DNA of 64,000 bases from assembly GCA_037179335.1 (NCBI GenBank), contig JAKZHN010000012.1, forward strand, positions 310,001 through 374,000, given 5' to 3'. A program made the translations under genes and the position numbers. Origin of the DNA: Cyclaneusma minus (taxonomy: Eukaryota > Ascomycota > Leotiomycetes > Marthamycetales > Marthamycetaceae). Shown here one piece after another: positions 36,664-47,328 of this stretch (the first letter of the stretch is position 1; the number at the start of each line of letters is the position of its first letter). Below the pieces are notes generated by a model. That model made no database searches. It was not told the origin of the DNA and saw only the letters and a list, made by a program, of their open reading frames with translations.

Positions 36664-36897
36664 ATGGCTTTATATAAAACGAGTTATTTAATAATATAAA
36701 TGGCCTAAAGGGTATTGGCCCAATACAAAAAAAATGCAAAAGGGCAAATAAAAAATTAAGCTTCCTTTAAAAGCTTTAGTTTTTTTTTTCCTTTTTTTTT
36801 ATTTATATTAATTCAAAGCTATCAAGTATTTCGATTTTTATCCATCCACCGTCCCTATATATAATTATCCAGCTCCTTATATAGCTAATAGCCAATT

Positions 36898-37110
36898 CAA
36901 GCTTTTGGGAGCTTTTCTCACTCTTTTTGCTACCAGAAAGGAAAAAAAAAGGCTTCTGGCATAAAAAAAAACTCTCAAAAGCTCTAAAAGCTTTTAAAAG
37001 CTCCAAGAGCTCCCAAAAGCTCTAAATTCAAAGCTGCTTCCGCCAAACGCTGCTTGACTCCATCTCTCCTTTGCACGTAACGAGCAGGTTAACATAAAAT
37101 CATATATCGA
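36898..37110 (+). repeat. Direct repeat Q, less mutated copy
   Basis: This is the less mutated partner of 36480-36663 and runs into the right TIR of the 4.08-kb element. Many AAAAGCTC and AAAAGCTT repeats give it a low-complexity centre. Confidence 0.8.
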
Positions 37111-37150
37111 TTCTATAGAAGGCGGTTTCTACGGGCACCTTGCAGCAGAT

Positions 37151-38700
37151 TCTAAAATTGGACCGACAACAGCAAGTGGCTATGGCGATGGACCGGCGCG
37201 GCGACAACAGCATCGAGGCATTCCCTCTTTTGTGAGTGGGTCCGTTTTTCCTTAGAGCGGAGCCTCAGAGTGTTCGTTTTGCTTGTGTTTTCCGACAATT
37301 CCGCTCACTGCTAGGTTCTCGCAGCAGGAGACCGTCCAATGACCGGTTCGACTATGTGTTCTGGTAATTAGAAAAACAAATAGTTGGAGACTGAAGGGTA
37401 TTTATAGCTTCGCGAAGACCTCTTGCCTCTCGACTCAAATTGAACCTACATGTCGCAAGCAATCCACGAACTGGCTTGAAAGCAACGGGTAGTTCTGACA
37501 GTAAATTAGCATGGCAATAGCAACATCGATTCACCGCATTCTGCTATGGGTGCTTGGCCATATCCTGGTTTTGAAGCTCGGAGTATGTGTTTGCTTGTGC
37601 TATTCGAAAATTCTGCAAGCTTCAAGTTTAAATTTGAAAAGACGCCGGGGACGAATTACCCATGGCCAATTTTTGGTGTGGTTCTTAATGCTTGGAAAAA
37701 AGGATCGTTGGAGGCAATTGAAGGGGTATTTATAGCTTTTCCAAGACCCTCGTACTACTAGACGAAATTGAACCTACATGCCGCAAGTAGATCCAGAGAT
37801 CGGATTGACAGAACGGGTGCGGGTATGACGGTAGGTCAGCGTGGTAACAGCAGCACCTAGGTACCACATTTTGGTCTGAGCGTCTTGTTTTCCCCTGGTC
37901 CTGAACCCTAGCCTGTCCGTTTGCGTCCCTATGCTCTTTAGGGGGTTTCCTTTAATCCTAGATCGTCGAGGGTTGGGGAATTGTCCAATCACCTGATCAA
38001 TTTTTCTCTTGGCATACTGGTACTTGGAAGAAAGCAATAGTTGGAGTCTGTCGAGTGAGTATTTATAGCTTTCCCAAGGCCTCCATGACTCCCTGACTGA
38101 AACTGAGATAGCTTCTTACCTACGGTAACAGAAAGTCACACTTGTGGCGGTAGGCCACTTGAGCGACAGCAGGATGAAAAATTCTCTTCCTGGCTATGGA
38201 GATTTTGCGAGGAGCCTGGAGAGTGCGAGCTGAAGCGATGGATTCAGTGGTGGAATCGACATTCTTGAAACGAGAACATGAGGAGGGCAGAATCCTAAGT
38301 GTCACTGTGTCAGATCATTTGTCCCATAGAAGATCTCGCCATCTCTCTGGGCTGTTTCGAGTGTTCGTGAGTGGAGTATTTATACCCTTCTAGGAAGCTC
38401 ACTTTCTCACACCTCGCGCCTAAAGTGAAACAGAAGACCAAGTAGATGACGGCAGTCAATCCAAACGACAGCGTTGTGAAATCATGTGGAGATAGCTACT
38501 AGAAGATGTGTGGCATCTCCTAGTCTCCTGGTTGGCTATTGGAAGATATGTGTAATTCAATTGCGCTGCTGGTACACGTTGATCGAATGAGGGCAGAGAC
38601 TCAAATGCGTCGCTCATAGAACACCCCACCACATCTGTGTATCATTGAAGAGAAAATCACTCTTGGGCCAGCTGATGGGATATATATACCTCGCACGCCA
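37151..38700 (-). repeat. Array II, right part: leftward promoter-like units
   Basis: Minus-strand TATAAATAC boxes lie at 37401-37406, 37729-37734, 38062-38067 and 38379-38384, then TATATATA at about 38679. Spacing is 300-333 bp. On the minus strand, most TATA boxes are preceded by GTCGAG...AGAGG(T/C)CTT and AAAGC, and further upstream by TGCGGCATGTAGGTTCAATTT-like sequence. Blocks containing TGCTGTCG or its inverse lie 60-130 bp upstream. Short open frames exist but are not shared between units. Confidence 0.75.
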
Positions 38701-38992
38701 GCTGTATCCCCACCAAGCTTGTGAGTAAACGACAGCCTCTCGCCGCGCAACAGCAGATCGGCTCCTCGACAGTAGGTCGATAGAGCGACAGGAGGTTCCA
38801 GAACCGGCTTTTCCCTCCACTCAAGCCTGAAAGATCAGCGAGTTTTGATCACAAAAACTTGCAAGTCGAGGTGAATCCAGGCTGGGAATACCGAGAGCAT
38901 TTGACATTACATGCCTGGTGGTGCACCATCATTTTCACATTCACTGTTTCCTGATCTTGAAGAGAAAAGGTTGAGGAGGGGACAGGGAACGC

Positions 38993-39116
38993 TTTATATA
39001 TCGGGCCGCGATGTGCCCGCAAAACTGACGTCATATAAGGCTATTTTTTGACTGTTTTTGATTGTAGTGCTTGCTGTCATTTCGTGGTCTTGCTGTTGTT
39101 TTATAGTCTTGCTGTT
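38993..39116 (-). promoter_or_regulatory. Array III module with three phased TGCTGT boxes
   Basis: TATATAAAG (minus strand) at 38993-39000 is followed upstream by TGACGTCA at 39027-39034. CTTGCTGT occurs on the plus strand at 39070, 39089 and 39108, exactly 19 bp apart. Confidence 0.6.
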
Positions 39117-39645
39117 GGATGTGAATTCTCAAGTTTTCGTTTCACTCAAGTCCAAAAGCGCAGGTGATAGTAATCACATAGACTAACAGGTGAGATATTT
39201 TTTAGGGCTAAGGACATTGAGAGCATGGCAAATTGTGTACATGCTGGTACCCAATGGCACATCCTGGTATGCACGACCGATTTTGATTTTTGGAAGAGAG
39301 AAGGTTGAGGGGGTAGAAGGACGGCTATATGGACGGACCGATAAGTCACATAATTCATCAGCCGGCTTAACGTCATACAAAACCAACTTTTCCTGCTGTC
39401 GTGTGTGGTCCTTACTGCTGTTTCGTAGTCTTGCTGTTGGATTGGGAAATTCAAGTTTTTCGTTCGACTCAGGTCCCAAAGAGCAAGGGATAGTAATCAT
39501 ACAGACTTCTAGGTGAACTATCTTCAAGGCTAAGAATATTGAGATCATGAGAATTGTGTACATGCTGGGGCCCAGTGGCACATCCTGATATGCACGACCG
39601 ATTTTGATTTTTGGAAGAAAAAAGGTTGAAGGGGAAGAAGGACGG

Positions 39646-39760
39646 CTATATAGACGGTCCGATGATTCACATGATATGTGAGCTGCGTTAGCGTCACAAA
39701 AATTCAACCCTTCTGTTGTCGTTTGTGGTGCTTGCTGTCGGCCTGTGTTCCTGCTGTTGG
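39646..39760 (-). promoter_or_regulatory. Array III module, third unit
   Basis: CTATATAGAC-type TATA box at 39646, GCGTCA near 39691, and CTTCTGTTG, CTTGCTGTC and CCTGCTGTT at about 39710, 39731 and 39750. The order and spacing repeat the neighbouring units. Confidence 0.55.
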
Positions 39761-41514
39761 ACTTGGAATTTCAAGCTTCCGTTTACCTCAGGTCCCAACT
39801 CCCAAAGAACATCGTGGTCACATAAACTTACAGGTGAGGTATGTTCAAAGCTGAGGATATTGAGAGCAATAATCATAGGGCATTGCATGCGTGGTGGGTG
39901 TACCATACATGCCAAACAGGACAGCTTCGTGATCTTGGAAGAGAAGAGGTTGAGTGGGTGGAAAGCCGGCTTATATATCGGGCCGTGCACCACGTGACCA
40001 CTCATAGGCTCTGAGTCATGCATCGCTCATGTATTAGCGTCATACAAGTCTAACTTGTCTGTTTTTATTTCTGGTGCTTGCTGTTGACTTATCGTTCTGT
40101 TGTTGTACTTGGGATTCAGCAACTTCAAGTTTTCGTTTCACCCAGGTCCCAAGAACACCGAGTAGGTAGTAATCACACAAACCTACAATCAAATCTGAAA
40201 TACTTCAAGGCTGAGGGCATCGAGAGTATGAAACATTGCACCTCTGGTGGAGTCAGGGGCACCATCATCTCGTCTTTCACAATGTCTTGATCTTGAAAAG
40301 AGAAGGTGGAGGGGGGGAGAAGAGACCCTTATATATCGGGCCGTTTTCGGGATGAGTGACTTGGTGTCATACACAAATCTCACTTTTCTGCTACTGTTTA
40401 CGGCTTCTACTGTCGTTGCAAAATCCGTCTGTTGATTCTGATGCCTCAAGTCTGAGACTTGACATAATCAAGAAACTCGTGAAGGCTGATGTGCTAGGAT
40501 TCAGCTCTTTGTTCAGATCCAACATAACACCATTAATTCTTGCTATGTACTCAAGACTCGAGTCTGAGTAGATACCATCATCTTAACATTGACGGTCTCG
40601 CGACCTTAGAGGAGAGAAGGTAAAGGAGGGAGCAGGACACGCTTATGTATCGGGCCGTTTGCGGGATGAGTCACTTACCTAGTGTTATACACAAGTCTCA
40701 CGTCTTGCCATTGTCTGGTCTCTACTGTTGTTTCAATCTCTTCCTGTTGACCCTGGATCTCAAGTCTGGGACTTGAATCATGAACTTCGTAAAGGCTGAT
40801 GATGTGCTGGAACTCAGCTCTTTGTTCAGATCCATCATAATACCATGCAGCCTGGTTGTACTCCCGAATCTCGAGTCTCGGGTAAGTACCATCATCTTGA
40901 CGTTTACAGTCTCTTGGTCTTGGAATAGAAAGCATTGGGAGGGAACAGGCCTCGCTTTTATATCGGGCCGACAGGGGTCATAGCTTTAGCCTTGACTCTT
41001 GAAGTAGCTTGCATTTTCCGCTGTCATCTTGGGGCGCTGCTGTCGTTTGCGGTGCTTGCTGTTGTTTCGCGGTGCGTGCTGTTCGGCGTGGGGATGAAAT
41101 TTGGCGTTTGGAATTTGGAATCTGAAATTGATAAGGAATTCATCGATGCTGATGTGCTGGCATTTAGCCCTTTCTTCTGATCCATCATTGAGCTGGGATA
41201 TGCCTTCGAGGGTCGGCTTTAGAGCACCGTCAATTTGACGTTAACAGTCTCTTGGTCTTGGAAAAGAGAAGTTGAGGGGGGATCGCGTCGCTTGTATATC
41301 GGGCCGATGGGATCAAACCCTGACTATTTTATTCCGTCGGTTGTTGTTTGTGGTACTTGCTGTTGTACCATGGTCCTGCTTTTAGATCTAAGAAGCTCGT
41401 TTGAACAACGAATCTGGATTTTGAACTCCAGTTGAGAGCAAAGAAGAGAGTGCATTCAGCAGACCTCGTGCTGGTACAATCCGAGTGCTGCGCAACTTGC
41501 TTTGGTGGCTATGC

Positions 41515-41689
41515 AATTATACAAGCTTAATTGCAGCCGTTAATTGGCTATAAGCTGGAAAGCTTTTAATTTAAGCCAGAAATTTATTATAATAAAGTAT
41601 AATATGCTAAGCACGTACTAGCCGCGTTGCGCCGGTTAATTAATGCCCACGTATAATTATCTTAAAATTCCAGGGCTGCGAAAAATCAA
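41515..41689. other. AT-rich patch between array units
   Basis: The spacing between leftward TATA boxes (41293 and 41872) is 579 bp, about 250 bp more than normal. This AT-rich patch and the adjacent tRNA-like sequence account for the excess, so they look inserted. No gene is visible. Confidence 0.5.
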
Positions 41690-41762
41690 GGGCTTTTTGC
41701 GGAAATCGAACCCGCAATTTTTTGTAAGCATGGAAGCCATATTACACAAGGTTTGCCAAGCC
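41690..41762 (-). pseudogene. Degenerate tRNA-like sequence (tRNA-Gly-like)
   Basis: Read on the minus strand, the 73-nt stretch begins GGCTTGG and ends AAAAAGCCC. It has a good T arm and B box (GCGGGTTCGATTTCCGC) and a TGTAATATGG segment like the D arm of glycine tRNAs. CTTCCAT would be a TCC anticodon loop. The anticodon stem does not pair and the acceptor stem has two mismatches, so it is probably a broken tRNA or a tRNA-derived repeat. Confidence 0.35.
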
Positions 41763-41779
41763 AGTAGCAATGAAAATTA

Positions 41780-44420
41780 CCATTGAGTCACGAGGGCCAT
41801 TTTGACATTAACTGTTTCTTGATCTTGAAAAACGGAAGAGAGGAAGAAGGAGGAGGACGGACTATATAGACGGGCCGATAGTCACGTGATCCCGGGCCTA
41901 GTTAAGTGTACCTCTCTCCTGTTGTTCTTCGGGGTGGCTGTCGTTGCTGTTCATTGCTGCCGTCCCTCTCTAATGCAGTTGTTCAGGTGTGCTTAATATC
42001 AAGCTGCGATATTACCGCCGATCTCAAATACATGTCGTGCTTATTTTCCTTGAAACTGAGTCAAAATCCGGAGAATCTATTGCTAAAGCCCCAATCCACC
42101 ACCTCGTTCCTGTTCCACTGTCGCTAGCTCAACCCTAGCGCCCCCTTTCCAAATCCCGCCAATTGTCTCCAAGACGACACGGTCCCACAACCAAATACAT
42201 ATCCCCGGGCCACGAATCCGCATTCCTGAATTTCTCGAGTTCCTTACCAATACTGAAGGTCCCATCCTCATGGTTATCAACACATCTTGCTGGTGAATCA
42301 ATAATGTTTCCACGCATGCGTTTCTGTAAGAGCTTCTTAAGCCCCTTAAATACCTTGCTGCGTCTTTCCAAGTCACGTGATCAAAGCCTCACTCCTAGCC
42401 TAGTCTCAAAACATGATCGCTTCAGTTCACACAATGACTAGGCGCTGAAGTGCTAGATCCTTATCTCAAAGCCTACAGAAAGAGATATATAAAGACTCAT
42501 TCATAGCTCTTCGACTACCCAGAGGTCGAAACACAACCGGGGGCACTCACGGTCTGGAAGGGAGCGCCATCCTTCCGAGAACTCAGCTAGTTCACACAAA
42601 ATGAAAATGCCAGGCTTAAAGACTGCGAGTCAAAGTTCATCTGGTAGGATGCAAAAACCTGTCCATATTCACCACCACACCTGTATCCAACTGTCATTAG
42701 CTCGAGCCCATCACCGCTTCCAGAGTACCCTATGCCTTCACATCATTCAAAAGTGGCTCACTATCGCTAACACAAGCATCATATTCAAGCGGCTACATTT
42801 TCTCTCTCTCGTTTCTCGCTTCTTGAGTTCCAAGTCCAGACCAAAGTTCGCAGGCTCCCTCACTACCAGTACCCGTAGTCTCGAAGCAAATTGCGTCTTC
42901 GGATATACCCTCTGATGAACGCTCTTCAAGACCCTTAAATAACTCTCCTGCTTGTCTTAGTCACCTGACTGAAGCTTAACTCCCATCATGGTTCAAGCGC
43001 TTGGCACAGAAGCCAGTGTCTCACAAAGATTTAGCACCACCCTAGCTTCACCCCAGTCTTCAGTTTCGCCAAGCAAGCAAGCACCAAACTCCCAAGTCCC
43101 GTGTTCAGACAGTGGCATCAGACGACGAAGAATTGGTATATAAAGAAAGACCTATTCATAGCTCTCAAACCAACCAAGAAAACGTCACGAATGCATTCGA
43201 ACTTAGCCTTCGGGCGGTCTGAGGAAATTCTTCTAGTTGACTCAATGAACGCAGACTTAGAGGGAAGTTCATTTAGCAAGACAGCAAAGACGTCGGAGTA
43301 ATTCATACATATTCACCTAGATAGTTCCCAACCCGACTACCGCCACCCAAGTTCACCACCTCATCCCCACCCAACCGTCGTGAGCTCAAAGCCACCACCG
43401 CTTCGACATCCACCGCTCAAATCGCTCAATACCCATTCAATCCCACACCTCACGACTCAAGTCCCAGCATAAATCCTGATTTCTCAAGCCATTTTCACAA
43501 GCACAGAAACCCGAAGTTTCGACAACCGCATCAATGGTGTTCAGGATGTCGCAATGGTCAATTCGTATGATCCTATCCGAGTCTGATCAATTCACAGAAG
43601 CTCCCCAAGCCCCCTAAATACCCCACCTCACCTCGTACCGCTTCGTTCGAATCACGTAATAAAGCTTAACCCCCAGGGGCCAGTAGTCTTATGTAGTTCT
43701 CAGGTCCACACACAGAATGCAATGAGTTACGAACCTAAGTCTCGTGACCGATCTTCTGCTCGCGCTATATAAAAAACCCACTCCTCCCCGCCCCTGAATC
43801 TCTCAAGCACAGTCAACAGACACATCGCCGGACAAGGATGAGCGATTTGGCAAAAGTAACCTAATTTCCAACCAGGTCGCGCAACGTCAGACCGAGGGCC
43901 AAGATATATTCAGAAAGAAAAAATACAGGTGTCGATTTCCATTTTCCACAAGCACAAAAAATGCAACTTTGTTCCCATATTCTCGTCGTTCACCTACGCT
44001 GCTGATTTCCCACCCACCTCGCTGCCGTTGATAAAAAGGACTTCCTGTTACTCTATTCACCCAACCACCGGTTGACGCCATCACCACTCACTTACCATCT
44101 ATGCTACACGGCAACAGCTAACTCAGGCATCTTAACCTTTGGTCCATCTACGAAAACCACAAGATTCCAAGCTAGCAGTGCCGATTCAGCGTTCCAGTCG
44201 CTGTAGGATCACCGTGGCCTATTGGCTCGCCTGTCGAATTGCGAAGTCTTGAGATGCCTTGTTCCAACTAAGGTAGGTATTTATACTAATTACTAAAGCA
44301 GGTTCGCTGGCTAAAAGGGGCGCAGTTAATGTAAAGCATCGCTGGTTCTGACGCGGCAGCGTCATGTGATATCGTAGCTGGGTTTTTTATTGGATACACG
44401 TGACGCACTACCGAGTACTG
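41780..44420 (+). repeat. Array IV: divergent promoter-like units
   Basis: The first module (TATATAG near 41872 with CACGTG at 41887) is still of the leftward array III type. Three rightward units follow with TATATAAAG/A at 42486, 43137 and 43766. About 140-200 bp left of each is a leftward TATA-like box (GGTATTTAAGGGG on the minus strand) at 42345, 42934 and 43613. An E-box or close variant lies between (CACGTG at 42374; TCACCTGA at 42961; CACGTAA at 43652). CACCACCTC...TGTCGTTAGCTC-like blocks occur at 42095-42130, 42675-42700 and 43350-43385, as in array I. Further weak TATA-like boxes occur near 44030 and 44278, with CACGTG at 44397. No reading frame is conserved. Confidence 0.75.
42345..42494. 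promoter_or_regulatory. Divergent promoter-like pair, array IV
   Basis: Leftward GGTATTTAAGGGG (42345-42354), CACGTG at 42374-42379 and rightward TATATAAAG at 42486-42494. The E-box sits about 20 bp from the left box and 107 bp from the right one. Confidence 0.55.
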
Positions 44421-44997
44421 AGCTATCTTTCTAGAATACTTTCTCGGCATACCTGTAGGGCTATTCTCGGAGTTCGTGCCCACTTTCAGGTCTTGATCAG
44501 TTGGATTCCTCCCAAGTACTTGGGAGTCTCTCGATCACTTGGAACTCTCCCGATTCCTTGCACTCGAGTTCGATTCAAGAAGCAATTACCCCAAAATCGC
44601 TTCACGAGCTGCTGCTCAACAATGCAGCGGATCAATGATCTTGGTACGAACAAGTTGCTATATCCTATGAGTAAGATACATACTTTATGTATTAACCAAG
44701 TCTTTAGACCATCGCTTTTGTACCTTATGTAAGGTCGATAAAGTAAACATCTCTCAGTCCGTAGAGATCCGTACCGTATTCCCGGCCCCCCTCCCAAAAA
44801 TCTCCCAATCTGCTCCCAGCGCTTGATCAAGATCGATCGTCAGATCAAAAAATATATACACACTGCATTTCATAGACCCATAAAGTTCGTTAAACCCCCT
44901 TTCTCCTTTTCATCCACTTTCTCCTTTTCGCCCCTCTCATCCCTTTCCAATTTTCATCCTAGCCAACACCAAAAAAAGCAAAAAGCAAAAAACTCCG
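44421..44997. other. Intergenic: 3' flank of the sedolisin gene
   Basis: This lies between array IV and the stop codon of the minus-strand peptidase gene. It holds the peptidase 3' untranslated region. CACTTGGAACTCTCCCGATT and CTTGGGAGTCTCTCGATCAC form a short imperfect direct repeat. No gene is evident. Confidence 0.5.
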
Positions 44998-47328
44998 TCA
45001 AGGAAGCCCCAAAAAAACCGCACTCAACCGCCCAAAATCCGGCGTCCCCAACCCCGTAACCGGATCCCAGCCCTCCACCGCCTCAAACCCCCCCGTGCCA
45101 CACCCCTCATTCCCCCCCATCCTCACATCATTAAAAGCCTCCTGATTCGCATAAAGCACCGGATTCACAAAGCCCACGGATCCCTTCCCTACCAGCATCC
45201 TCTGCGCATTGATCAGCGTCAGCAGAGCACCGACCGTAGGCGTGCTCGCCGACGTGCCGTACACGTATTGGAATGCGCCGTTTACGGCTGTGATGTAGGC
45301 GACGCCGTTGGCGGAGATGTCGGGGAAGCCGCGCGTTTGCTGCGAGTTGTTGTAGCGGGAGGCGGGGTAGGGGGGTGCGTGGTGCGTGAAGTAGTGGGAG
45401 AGGGCGGGGGCTTGGTAGGGGGGGAGGGGGAAGACGTTGCTGAAGCCGCCGCCGCTGTAGATGATGGATTCGGCGGCCATTTCGGGGCTGGTGAGGGAGG
45501 GGAGGAGGATGGAGGTGTTGGGTTTTACTTGGGTTGCGCCGATGGAGGTTATGTAGGGGCAGGTGCTAGGGAAAGAAGGGTTAAATGTGCCGCTTGTGCC
45601 GTTGTTGTAGCTGTTGGGATTTTGTTTAGCAAATTTATTCTTCTTCGCAGGAACGGCTGGAGCGGAGGAAACATTGCTTCGTGATGCTTGAGGGAGCGAA
45701 TGTTGGGAGAGGATAGGAGGAGACTAGAAACTTACTCGCCAGTCGCAGGATCAATACACTTGCCGCCATTCCCAGCTACACCGTAGTCTCCAGACGAATA
45801 AACAAACGTCACGCCCTGCAGCCCCAACTTCAAATACTCCCTACACTGTCTCCACTCATAAAACGGCGTCAAACCCGCCTCATTATACGCATAACTGGTC
45901 GAAATGACCTTCGTCGCCGCAAACCCTCCACAATTCTCCGGTCCCTGATACCCCGCCGTCGAATTATGATCCGGAAAAACACTGTCCTGAGTCGGATCAT
46001 CGCCTCCATCGAAAGTGCAATATGGACCGTCGATGGCGTCCAGGAAGTTGTTGAAGGAGGCGGATTCGATGATGTCGCCGGTTTGGTAGAGAGTGACTTT
46101 TTGCGGGTAGACGAGGGACATGGCGTATTCGAGATCGAGGTCGGATTCGGTGTTGTAAGAGAAGGAGGTGTTGACGGTTTGCAGGATGCCGCCGTCGATG
46201 CTATCGAAGGTGGGGCGGTGGCCGACGAGGGCGGGGGAAAAGTTGCGGAAGAACATGTCCAGGTCGGAGGGGTTGTAGGCTTGGGGGGTGTACTCGACGA
46301 TTCCGTATGAGTCTGGTCGACGATTTTAGCAAAAAGTCTCCCACATATCAACCACGTGCCACCACGAACGTGAAAACTCGCACTTTTCTACCCCTTCACC
46401 CCCATCATCTCCACATCCTCTCACCTCACCCCCTCCCAAAGCCTTGAAAAGAAAATAGCAACTTACTCCCAGGCACCGCCGGAAAATCCTTCGGAATCCC
46501 ATACAGCGCCCTCAAGCAATCCGGCACGATACTCTTATCACAATCCGCCAACGTCTCCAGCTCTCCGATAATGTTTTTAAGCGGTACCAACCCCCCCACC
46601 TTCGGCAGACTCCCCGAGCCCGGCAATCCCACCCCCATCCCCGTCCCCCACTTCACATCCAACCCCTCTGCACTCTTTCCCTGTCTCTTTGCCAACCCCC
46701 CTCTCTTCTTCTCCAGTTTGACTTGTTTATCAAAATGCACCGTTGGTGTGATGAAATCGACATGTTCTTTTATGTGGGCAGGCAGAGAATAAGAATCACA
46801 AGCTATGGTCGATTCGCCAGATTTGTGCTTCCAGGTGAAGAATTTGGTGTTGAGGAGGGACTCGGCTTGGCCGATTGTCGTATTCACGTGCAGCCAGTTC
46901 AAGCTCTGAGATTGCTTGATCTGGGTTCTTGGAATTCCTGCAGAAGCGAGCCAGGATTTTACGGAAGATATGGTGGAGTGGGAGGGGGCGAAGGCTTCGG
47001 CTACTTGCTTGGCTGTCTAGAGATAAGTTTGAATGTCTTTGTGACCTTCGTTGCGAGGAAACTCACCAGTCCAGTGTTTGCCGTATTTTTCAGAGGAGGG
47101 ATGGGAGACGTCCATGAGCCATTCATCCGCACGGTCGAGATTGGATTGTGTAAGGGCTATTCGCATGGGATAGTAGTCGTCGGAGTGCATTTTGGCGCTT
47201 TTCCGCCAGTTCGCCGGTGTGCTTCGTTTTTCATGTACAACATGATCCGCATACCGTTTGTCAACACTGGGAGCAGCAATCACCGTCCCAGCAACGAGGC
47301 CGACGACAGCAAGAAGAGAGAAACGCAT
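44998..47328 (-). CDS. Secreted sedolisin / tripeptidyl-peptidase (S53)
   Basis: Exons 47328-47067, 47012-46467, 46312-45736 and 45610-44998 give about 665 residues. Introns are 54, 154, 125 nt with GTGAGT or GTAAGT donors, and all phases agree. The protein starts with a signal peptide (residues 1-19, FSLLAVVGLVAGTVIAA). A prodomain of about 200 residues follows (KYGKHW, AKQVAEAFAPS, LNWLHVNTTIGQAE), ending in a KR-rich linker. Catalytic residues of the S53 family are in place: Glu325 and Asp329 in TESDLDLEY, oxyanion Asp445 in SSGDYG, and nucleophile Ser582 in YGTSASTP. The C-terminal GWDPVTGLGTPDF belongs to the calcium-binding end of the fold. Such enzymes cut tripeptides from the N-termini of proteins at acid pH outside the cell. 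It should be an active enzyme; nothing in the sequence looks broken. Confidence 0.9.

Larger units (their letters stand above)
33072..37150. mobile_element. 4.08-kb TIR element inserted in array II
   Basis: The left end starts ATCTGCTGCAAGGTGCCCGT and the right end finishes with its exact inverse. Inside, TCTATAGAATCGAT pairs again, so the TIRs are about 57 bp. The interior is mostly AT-rich and RIP-like, with no readable transposase, and holds other nested repeats (33770-35018, 34220-34873, 35019-35213, 36480-37110). The tandem-unit series on both sides is continuous once this block is removed. No clear target duplication touches the ends, although CTAAAATTGGACC occurs on both sides (33044-33056 and 37152-37164). 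Confidence 0.8.
38700..41515 (-). repeat. Array III: leftward promoter-like units with CGGCCCGATATATAAG
   Basis: On the minus strand each unit has CGGCCCGATATATAAG or a variant, at about 38993, 39325, 39646, 39971, 40329, 40643, 40957 and 41293 (spacing 314-358 bp). Downstream is a C/T-rich tract (CCCCCTCAACCTTCTC) and TTCCAAGACCAAGA. Upstream is a CRE-like TGACGTCA/TGACGTTA and a cluster of three ACAGCAAG-type boxes about 19 bp apart. Units at 39.2-39.5 and 39.5-39.8 kb are the most alike, so duplication has been recent there. One frame stays open across these two units, but it is not kept in the others. Confidence 0.8.

Noticed and set aside
39183..39707. 174-codon minus-strand frame spanning two array III units
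   Set aside because: The two halves encode similar peptides only because the DNA was recently duplicated. Neighbouring units break the frame, and it runs across a TATA box.
45268..45684. 138-codon plus-strand Gly/Val-rich frame
   Set aside because: It lies antisense to exon 4 of the sedolisin and reflects its GC-rich codons.
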